Below are positions 22,235-27,953 of a DNA stretch of 27,953 nt, piece after piece. The notes beneath the pieces are model-generated. The model ran no database searches and had not been told where the DNA came from. It was given only the letters and a program-made list of their open reading frames with translations. Positions within the stretch are counted from its first letter, which is position 1. Each line of letters begins with the position of its first letter. This stretch comes from CAYJAB01 sp964368305 (GTDB lineage Bacteria; Bacillota_I; Bacilli_A; Erysipelotrichales; Erysipelotrichaceae), in contig CAYJAB010000016.1 in assembly GCA_964368305.1 (NCBI GenBank), positions 1 through 27,953 on the forward strand, written 5' to 3'. The translations under genes were made by a program, and so were the position numbers.

Positions 22235-23257
22235 ATGAAAATCAATAAAAATCAAGATATACAAACATTTATGCATCGCTGCTTAAATAACATACAGAAT
22301 TCTGAAATGAATCAATTTGTTGGATTGAAAATAAGCCCAACAAATATGATCTCAACGCAAAGAAAAATGAGAAAAGCAGGTTTTTTTGAATTTCAATGTG
22401 ATGAAGGCGATTATCCAAGCTTATATATTTCAACAGATGATTTTTTAAATACACCTTACCATAAAAATATACGACTTGATCGTATTCAATCAGATGAGTT
22501 TCAATACCAAGAAGAAATGATTGATGCAGACTATTTATTCAATACTGACTCTATTTTGCAAGATCCAAATCGTGAACTAAAGGATTGGATGAGACTTAGA
22601 GCGATCGATAAACCTTACAAAGCCGTCGTTTTAAGACAAAACAGTGATGTTTGGATGATGGATGTACCTTCCGAGGCAAATACAATTGATCCTTTTGCAA
22701 AAAAAGCACATGGTCATGTACTTACATTTGGACTAGGGATTGGATATTTTATTTACATGTCTACACTCAACCCAAAAGTTAAAAGTATTACTGTAATTGA
22801 ACAATCCAGCTCAGTTATCAATATGTTTAAAAAGGATATTCTTCCACAATTTAATACAAATATAAAAATAGAGATTATACAAGGCGATGCATTTAAGTAT
22901 TTTAATCACAATTTCTTATCAAAGTTTGATTATACTTTTGTCGATATTTATCAATCAAGTCAAGATGGACTTATTCTAATTGAAAAATTACTTCAACAAT
23001 ACAATCCAAAATTCAATACAGTTGATTTTTGGATAGAATCTTCTTGTTTTGAAAGTGTATATGCAATTATCTTCTTATATTTTAGATATAAAATTACAAA
23101 TAAAAAACCTAGCTTAACATTTGATGCAAAAAGAATTTTCAATAAAGCAGACATATACTTTAGTAAACAATCTATCACAATTAATGAAAGTGAACAGCTA
23201 AAAAACTTAATGTATGACCATCAAGTGATTAGAGAAATTTTACATACTAAAAAATAA
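22235..23257 (+). CDS. Class I SAM-methyltransferase-like (spermidine-synthase-type fold) protein
   Basis: A 340-residue soluble protein. I start at 22235, six bases after AAGGAG; the frame extends upstream into the promoter. The first ~150 residues are unassigned. From about 152 there is a Rossmann-type methyltransferase core: VLTFGLGIGYFIY (motif I), a strand-acid pair ITVIEQSSSVINMF, IEIIQGDAFKYF with the acidic loop, then FDYTFVDIYQSSQDG. This most resembles the spermidine-synthase/methyltransferase fold. Neither substrate nor reaction can be read from it; some such proteins have no enzyme activity. It is monocistronic, divergent from the hydrolase pair and closed by a strong terminator. 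Confidence 0.8.
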   Translation: MKINKNQDIQTFMHRCLNNIQNSEMNQFVGLKISPTNMISTQRKMRKAGFFEFQCDEGDYPSLYISTDDFLNTPYHKNIRLDRIQSDEFQYQEEMIDADYLFNTDSILQDPNRELKDWMRLRAIDKPYKAVVLRQNSDVWMMDVPSEANTIDPFAKKAHGHVLTFGLGIGYFIYMSTLNPKVKSITVIEQSSSVINMFKKDILPQFNTNIKIEIIQGDAFKYFNHNFLSKFDYTFVDIYQSSQDGLILIEKLLQQYNPKFNTVDFWIESSCFESVYAIIFLYFRYKITNKKPSLTFDAKRIFNKADIYFSKQSITINESEQLKNLMYDHQVIREILHTKK

Positions 23258-23275
23258 AATCAAATTTAATATAAT

Positions 23276-23305
23276 AAAAAGATGTCATAAATGACATCTT
23301 TTTAT
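23276..23305. terminator. Bidirectional terminator between the methyltransferase-like and DUF454 genes
   Basis: AAAAAGATGTCAT pairs with ATGACATCTTTTT around a two-base loop between converging genes. Confidence 0.88.
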
Positions 23306-23312
23306 TGATACA

Positions 23313-23693
23313 TTACTCAATTGTTTTTAATGTTTTAACTATAAAAGAAAAATATAAAATATGAAACAACCAAACACCTGATAAAATCATTTGTCCCATA
23401 GGAACAGCATCCATCATTATATAACCAATAGACATCAAAATTGTCACCATAATCATTATTTTTATTTTCGTCTTAACAGTCATCCCTTGTCCTGAAACAT
23501 AACTCTCTAAATTATTCTTATACAGTTCTGTTTGTTTAAACCAAGTATCTAGTTTTTCACTACTGCGGCCAAATCCAAATGCTGCCAGAAGTAAAAATGG
23601 AAAAGCAGGCAATAATGGAACGACTGCTCCAATTGCTCCTAAAACTAAACCAATACACCCTAAACACAAATAAAATATTCTCTTTACACTCAT
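23313..23693 (-). CDS. DUF454 (YbaN-like) small membrane protein
   Basis: A 126-residue membrane protein with a hydrophobic N-terminal half: KRIFYLCLGCIGLVLGAIGAVVPLLPAFPFLLLAAFGFGRSS read in two pieces, about residues 4-45, the hallmark of DUF454. A short amphipathic stretch (LDTWFKQTELYKNNLESY) and two further spans (about 78-118) follow. Function of the family is not established. It often sits with heme, iron or nitrosative-stress genes. Its ATG overlaps the TGA of the YgbA-like gene by four bases. It is the last gene of the CydDC-like operon. Confidence 0.88.
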   Translation of the reverse strand: MSVKRIFYLCLGCIGLVLGAIGAVVPLLPAFPFLLLAAFGFGRSSEKLDTWFKQTELYKNNLESYVSGQGMTVKTKIKIMIMVTILMSIGYIMMDAVPMGQMILSGVWLFHILYFSFIVKTLKTIE

Positions 23694-24001
23694 GCTGTTC
23701 CCTTTCTTTTACTCAAGATGAGATGTTTGATCGTTAGCACAGGATGATAAAAAATCATACTAGGACCAGAAAATCGCATAATCTCGCGTATTTTATTTTT
23801 CATATCATCTTTATAACAATGCACACTACAATTTGAACAAAATGTCTTTGTCTTTTTAAAAGGACATTTTTCACTTTTCAAATGTGCATATTCTAACACT
23901 TCTCTACACTTGTTACACAACATCTTTCTATGATGGTTTTTTTTGCAATAAATTTTAATCATTTTTTCAACAACTTCTTTTCCCGTTTCAAGTTTCATCA
24001 T
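23690..24001 (-). CDS. YgbA-like cysteine-rich protein (nitrous-oxide-stimulated promoter family)
   Basis: A 103-residue cytoplasmic protein. Its pattern matches the YgbA family: IYCKKNHH, LCNKC, EYAHLKSEKCPF, FCSNCSVHCYK, then IMRFSGPSMIFYHPVLTIKH. At least seven cysteines and several histidines could bind a metal or Fe-S centre. In E. coli ygbA is under the NO-sensing repressor NsrR and helps growth under nitrosative stress. Its ATG overlaps the stop of the CydC-like gene (TAATG). A second ATG follows directly and may be the true start. Linkage with the CydDC-like exporter and DUF454 suggests a shared role in NO or redox stress. That is inference. Confidence 0.85.
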   Translation of the reverse strand: MMKLETGKEVVEKMIKIYCKKNHHRKMLCNKCREVLEYAHLKSEKCPFKKTKTFCSNCSVHCYKDDMKNKIREIMRFSGPSMIFYHPVLTIKHLILSKRKGTA

Positions 24002-25650
24002 TAGCTTTTACGTGTCGCTTCCATATTAACTACTCTATTTGCTATTTTCATTGTTGAAGTTCTATGAGAAACCAAAACAAGTGTTTTATTTTTAGTTTCT
24101 TTTAATGATTTTAAAATAATTGCTTCATTTAAACTATCAAGATTGCTTGTCGGTTCATCTAACAAGATTAAATCAGCTTCACATAAAAATGCACGTGCAA
24201 GTCCTATTCTTTGCATTTCACCACCTGAAATAGTATCCCCAAGCTCACCAACCTGGGTTTGATATCCATTGGGTAAACTACATATAAAATCATGTATAGA
24301 TGCCTTTTTAGAAGCTTTTACTACCTCTTCATGTGTAGCATCTAATTTTGCAATCTTAATATTTTCTATAATTGTATCATGGAAGATATGGGTTTGTTGC
24401 ATTACTAAACTTTCAATGCTTCGTAAACTTTTCGTATTAATTTCCTTAATATTCCTATTTGAAATCAATACCTCTCCACTTTTTGTATCCCAATATCGCA
24501 TCAATAACTTCAACAGTGTTGATTTTCCACATCCTGATTTTCCACTAATTCCTAAAATCTCATTTTTAGAAATTGTCATTGAGAATTGATTTAAAATATC
24601 CTCATTTCCATAGGAGAATGAAACTTCATTAAAGTTTGCACCTTCAAAGTCTACATCAACCCCATTCACTTTTTCTTCAACAATTGCAGTTTCATCTAAA
24701 ATATCAAGAACTCTATTTCCACTTGCAATTGTTTGAGATAAACCTACTCCTAAATTAGAAATAGAAGTCACTGCCCCAAATGATGAAATCAATAGGATTG
24801 TCGGTATTATAACTGCTTCAAGTTCAATAGACTGATTTAAATACAGTGCACTTGAAGTAAACAACATCACGATTGAAAAAGATAAAATCATTAAATTAGT
24901 TAGAGACATTGTCTTTCCCATATAATCTTTTATTTCTTTATTAGACGCTTCCATCTTTAAAGATAAACTATCAAAATTAGACTTACGCTCTTTTACATGA
25001 TTGTATTGTAATATTTCTTTTAATCCTCTTAAACTATCCAAAAAATAAGAATTTAACTCCCCATTTTTTTCTCTATAGTTTTCACCAATTGACTTACTCT
25101 TTTTTGAAACAATAATCGGAATCAAAACACCAATTGTAAAATGCGCGAATAATGCTATTGCACCTAAAACGATACTATACCTTCCAATTAAACAGATAAT
25201 AAATGAAGAAGTTATGATTGCGATACAAATTGGAGAAACAGTATGTGCATAAAACACTTCTAATAATTCAATATCTGATGTAATAATTGATACTAAATTC
25301 CCTTTATCCTTTGTATCCAATTTAGCTGGCGCAAGTCTTCTCAAGGCATGAAACACTTTATCTCTGATTAATGCTAAAAGCTTAAATGCAATATAATGAT
25401 TACAATATTGTTCAATATAATGTAAAATACCACGCATTATGGCAATACATCCTATGATCATTATAAACATGTTCAAACTTGAACCATTTGAAATCAAATC
25501 TAAAACAGCATATCCCGCAAACACAGTTATAAATGTCGCACAGAAATAGCCAAGACATCCCATAATAATCGCAATACTCATAACAAATGATAGAGGCTTT
25601 ACAAGTCCAATTAATCTATACATAACATTCAATGTTGATCTATTTTTCAT
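24001..25650 (-). CDS. CydC-like ABC transporter (permease-ATPase fusion)
   Basis: A 549-residue half-transporter. Six membrane spans lie in residues about 15-310. An ATPase domain follows with Walker A GKSGCGKST (about 368-376), the signature ISGGEMQR (about 466-473), Walker B LILLDEPTSNLD (about 487-498) and the H-loop VSHR near 521. It works as a pair with the next ABC subunit. CydC/CydD proteins have about 570-590 residues and export thiols such as cysteine and glutathione, or move heme or cystine, supporting cytochrome bd and redox balance. No cytochrome gene is in this window, so the substrate is open. The start overlaps the previous gene by 11 bases. Confidence 0.85.
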   Translation of the reverse strand: MKNRSTLNVMYRLIGLVKPLSFVMSIAIIMGCLGYFCATFITVFAGYAVLDLISNGSSLNMFIMIIGCIAIMRGILHYIEQYCNHYIAFKLLALIRDKVFHALRRLAPAKLDTKDKGNLVSIITSDIELLEVFYAHTVSPICIAIITSSFIICLIGRYSIVLGAIALFAHFTIGVLIPIIVSKKSKSIGENYREKNGELNSYFLDSLRGLKEILQYNHVKERKSNFDSLSLKMEASNKEIKDYMGKTMSLTNLMILSFSIVMLFTSSALYLNQSIELEAVIIPTILLISSFGAVTSISNLGVGLSQTIASGNRVLDILDETAIVEEKVNGVDVDFEGANFNEVSFSYGNEDILNQFSMTISKNEILGISGKSGCGKSTLLKLLMRYWDTKSGEVLISNRNIKEINTKSLRSIESLVMQQTHIFHDTIIENIKIAKLDATHEEVVKASKKASIHDFICSLPNGYQTQVGELGDTISGGEMQRIGLARAFLCEADLILLDEPTSNLDSLNEAIILKSLKETKNKTLVLVSHRTSTMKIANRVVNMEATRKS

Positions 25651-27370
25651 TGTCTTGCTCCTTTACATTTTCTAAACTCACTTGTGTATTATAAAGTTCA
25701 TAGTAATATCCATTCAACGCAATTAGCGATTCATGTTTACCCTCTTCAATAATAAATCCATCTTTCAGCACATAAATTTTATCTGATTTCACAACATTTG
25801 CTAAACGATGAGAAATCAATATCACTGTTTTCTTTCTTACAAGACCATGTATTAAATCCATGATATCATTTTCACTTTCTGCATCAATATTACTTGTTGC
25901 TTCATCAAAAATATAAATTTCACTATCATGCAAAAGTGCTCTTGCTATTGCAAGTCTTTGACATTGCCCACCTGAAAAATTACTCCCTTTCTCCATTAGT
26001 TTTGTATCCAAACCATTCTCAGTTTGCAAAAACTCTTTCAAATTAACAGAATCTAAAACACTCCACAGCATTTCATCCGTTGCAGTTTTGTTTGCCATTA
26101 ATAAATTTTCTTTAACCGTCCCTTTAAAGATATAACTATTTGCGGAAACAAGTGTAGCTTTATTTAATAAATTCTTTGAACTTATTTGATTTAATTCTTG
26201 ATTTCCTATCGTTATATTTCCTTGATAACCTTCATTTATCCCCATTAGGATCGATGCAATCGTTGATTTTCCACAACCACTTTTTCCTACAATAGAAACA
26301 AATTCATTTTCATTCACTTCCATCTGAATTTTATCTAACACTTTTTTATCTTCATATGAAAAAGACACATCATTTAACTGAATAGTAGAACCATGTACAC
26401 TATTAGTTTTTTCTTCATTCTCCTGCATTTCAAGCAAAGTAAATATTTTTTTGCTTGCTGCAATCCCATTCATTGCAATATGAAAGAAACTTCCTAAAAT
26501 ACGAAGTGGTAAAAAGAAATCAGCACTTAAAAACATAATAGAGAACATACCAAATGTTGTAATTGTTCCAGCAGAAAATTCCATGAGTGCAAAAATAATT
26601 CCAAGTGCAGCACCTCCATAGGCAACAATATCCATAACTATTATAGAGTTTAACTGCATCGATAATACCTTCATGGTTACAACCCTAAATCTTTCTGCCT
26701 GTTTATTCATTTGTATATGTTTATATTCATCCGCTGAATATATTTTTAATGTATTTAACCCTTGTAAATTCTCAAGAAAATTGTCAGCGAGTCCAAGATA
26801 TTCTCCCCAATATTTTGCCAATAGTTTTTTCGCAAACTTTTGCACGACTACAATTGAGATTGGTATCATAGGCACACATATAAATAATATAATCGCCACT
26901 TTTAAATTGATAAAAGATACAACAATAAATAATATAAAAGGTGAAATCATAGAATAGAAAAACTGTGGTAAAAAATTAGAAAAATATGTTTCTAACTGTT
27001 CAACGCCTTCTATAGACATTTGTAAAAGCTGTGCTGAAGACACTTTATTTGTATATTTGCTTTTCAATCTTACAACTTTATCATATATCATTGTTCTTAA
27101 AACAGATTTGACAGATTTTGAGGCCAAATAACTGTTTTTACTAGCAATATAAACCATTGTAACCTTAATTATTATACAGATTAGCATTGTGCCTATAAAA
27201 CTAAAAAATTCATTTATTACAATAGAATTTGAAATGATTCGACTTAAAAAAAGACTAATTGTTAACATTAAAATAATATTAGAAAAAAGTCCTATTATTT
27301 GAGAAATCACATTCCTTTTTATATGTCCCATTGCATCTGGAACAATTTTAATTAACTTTTTATTTATCAT
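25640..27370 (-). CDS. CydD-like ABC transporter (permease-ATPase fusion)
   Basis: A 576-residue ABC half-transporter. The membrane domain (about 1-310) contains SIEGVEQLETYFSNFLPQ, a CydD-type motif, and KLLAKYWGEYLGLADNF. The ATPase domain has Walker A GKSGCGKST near 358-366, signature FSGGQCQR near 467-474, Walker B IYIFDEATSNID near 485-500, and ISHR as H-loop. It heads an operon with the CydC-like, YgbA-like and DUF454 genes. A GAGGG site lies upstream of the ATG. The leader carries a small 5'-terminal hairpin behind an extended -10 promoter. Naming as CydD rather than another heterodimeric exporter is moderately sure. Confidence 0.83.
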   Translation of the reverse strand: MINKKLIKIVPDAMGHIKRNVISQIIGLFSNIILMLTISLFLSRIISNSIVINEFFSFIGTMLICIIIKVTMVYIASKNSYLASKSVKSVLRTMIYDKVVRLKSKYTNKVSSAQLLQMSIEGVEQLETYFSNFLPQFFYSMISPFILFIVVSFINLKVAIILFICVPMIPISIVVVQKFAKKLLAKYWGEYLGLADNFLENLQGLNTLKIYSADEYKHIQMNKQAERFRVVTMKVLSMQLNSIIVMDIVAYGGAALGIIFALMEFSAGTITTFGMFSIMFLSADFFLPLRILGSFFHIAMNGIAASKKIFTLLEMQENEEKTNSVHGSTIQLNDVSFSYEDKKVLDKIQMEVNENEFVSIVGKSGCGKSTIASILMGINEGYQGNITIGNQELNQISSKNLLNKATLVSANSYIFKGTVKENLLMANKTATDEMLWSVLDSVNLKEFLQTENGLDTKLMEKGSNFSGGQCQRLAIARALLHDSEIYIFDEATSNIDAESENDIMDLIHGLVRKKTVILISHRLANVVKSDKIYVLKDGFIIEEGKHESLIALNGYYYELYNTQVSLENVKEQDNEK

Positions 27371-27383
27371 ATTCCCTCACGAA

Positions 27384-27401
27384 AGTTAGCAAAAACTAAC
27401 T
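27384..27401 (-). promoter_or_regulatory. Hairpin at the 5' end of the cydD-like leader
   Basis: AGTTAG and CTAACT form a six-base stem with a six-base loop, beginning where the transcript should start (about seven bases after the -10). It may stabilise the mRNA or be an operator. Confidence 0.45.
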
Positions 27402-27407
27402 GATGAG

Positions 27408-27436
27408 ATTTTATCACATCCCCTTTTAAAATGCAA
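27408..27436 (-). promoter_or_regulatory. Promoter of the cydDC-like operon
   Basis: On the minus strand TTGCAT and TAAAAT are spaced by 17 bases, with a TGA just before the -10 giving an extended -10. The -35 is weak. Confidence 0.5.
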
Positions 27437-27441
27437 TTATT

Positions 27442-27478
27442 ACTCAAAAATAAAGAAGTGTGATTGTTCACACTTCTT
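27442..27478 (-). terminator. Terminator downstream of the decayed ABC genes
   Basis: GAAGTGTGA pairs with TCACACTTC around a four-base loop; on the minus strand it is followed by TTTATTTTTG. It lies five bases after the stop of the permease remnant, and separates that remnant from the cydDC-like promoter. Confidence 0.75.
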
Positions 27479-27480
27479 CA

Positions 27481-27594
27481 TTAATTTCTAATATCTTTTC
27501 TAACAAATACAATACAACCAATAATCGTTATAACTACTGACAATACAACCATGTAAAGTGTTCCAAATGTAACTCTACAAGATCTATTCGTCAA
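27481..27594 (-). pseudogene. C-terminal remnant of an ABC-2-type permease
   Basis: An open frame of about 37 codons ends with a hydrophobic span, MVVLSVVITIIGCIVF, then the basic tail VRKDIRN and a stop. That is typical of the last span of an ABC-2-type permease, many of which end ...FxRKDI. The frame is closed upstream by a TGA and has no ribosome site. A terminator follows directly. Taken with the ATPase remnant upstream, it is the end of a decayed transporter operon, with most of the permease deleted. Confidence 0.6.
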
Positions 27595-27750
27595 TCAGAT
27601 GTTTCAAGTTTCAATTTTTGAATTAAAAGAAGATTTTCTTTTCTATCATATACACTAAATTAACAATATAAATAATGTAAGTAGTACAACCCCTATCTTC
27701 TTATATTGTTTTATCAATTCATTTTTATTACGCTGTAATTCTGTTTTTCA

Positions 27751-27874
27751 TCCATCAAAGATACAAAATTTATTACACATTATTTCCATTTCAACTAAGA
27801 TATAGATAGAAATAAAAACACTATTTTTTCATTCTACGCTAGATTTAAAATAATTCACGTAATTCTTTCCTAGT
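27751..27874 (-). pseudogene. Decayed ABC transporter ATPase fragment
   Basis: Read on the minus strand, shifting frame and passing stops, the pieces line up in order with the region after Walker B of a drug-export-type ATPase: KELRELF, then two stops, NEKIVF, then a degraded switch region, and ILVEMEIMCNKFCIFDG. The last matches the common H-loop segment (SHILSE-x-E-x-xC-D-R-x-x-I-I-D-x-G), with the histidine changed to tyrosine. The order, spacing and several identical residues make chance unlikely. The rest of the ATPase is missing, and the following ~155 bases hold only short coding-like scraps. Confidence 0.6.
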
Positions 27875-27886
27875 CATAGAGCGTAT

Positions 27887-27940
27887 AAAAAAAAGTAGAA
27901 ATATAACTACTATCTAATATAGTTGTATATTCTACTTTTT
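27887..27940. terminator. Imperfect hairpin with A/T flanks near the window end
   Basis: AAAAAGTAGAAATATAACTA pairs imperfectly with TAGTTGTATATTCTACTTTTT (shown in part). With A runs on one side and T runs on the other it could stop transcription in both directions. Confidence 0.65.
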
Positions 27941-27953
27941 ATTAACTAATATT

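Noticed and set aside
1..27953. CRISPR array
   Set aside because: No series of regularly spaced direct repeats was seen anywhere in the window.

Overview
The window is AT-rich, with short intergenic gaps, strong AGGAGG-type ribosome binding sites, extended -10 promoters (TGnTATAAT) and tRNA genes that encode their own CCA ends. Together with a YugI/CvfD-pgi pair, a YuiD-type membrane protein, a Tad-type pilus cluster, an Rnf complex and a bile-salt-hydrolase-type enzyme, this points to a low-GC Bacillota from a gut-type habitat. An Erysipelotrichia-like anaerobe is plausible. That placement is inference; no rRNA or marker comparison was possible.

Region 1 (1-3710, minus strand) is a compact Tad/Flp pilus operon: a small membrane protein, a CpaB-like SAF protein, a TadA-like ATPase, TadB-like and TadC-like membrane proteins, and the first five codons of a further gene at the window edge. 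Region 2 (3774-9265, minus) is an rnfCDGEAB operon with several departures from the textbook complex. RnfD carries an extra C-terminal FMN-binding domain, and RnfG has two FMN-binding domains. RnfB ends right after its first Fe-S domain and lacks the ferredoxin domains. An unlisted 56-codon cysteine-rich membrane microprotein sits translationally coupled between rnfA and rnfB. This is the most interesting system in the window.

Region 3 (9381-14826) is ordinary housekeeping and metabolism: an SDR oxidoreductase, a cvfD-like S1 protein with pgi, a YuiD-like protein with a NifU-type scaffold domain, a RibD-C/DHFR-like reductase, a ureohydrolase with an altered signature, and an orphan mannose-type PTS EIIA. 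Region 4 (14827-17669) holds three class II tRNA genes: Leu-GAG, Leu-CAA and Ser-GGA. Around them lie a macro-domain/HTH fusion, the 3' remnant of a lost upstream gene, a DUF1294 protein, a hairpin-rich non-coding stretch and an unrecognised 132-residue protein.

Region 5 (17685-23305) has rimO-gtrA, an AI-2E-family transporter, a choloylglycine-hydrolase-family enzyme paired with a nucleoside 2-deoxyribosyltransferase-like gene, and a divergent methyltransferase-like gene whose promoter shares its -35 with the former pair. Region 6 (23313-27430, minus) is a tightly overlapping operon of two CydDC-like ABC half-transporters, a YgbA-like (NO-associated) cysteine-rich protein and a DUF454/YbaN-like protein. 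The last ~470 bases contain a decayed ABC ATPase/permease pair.
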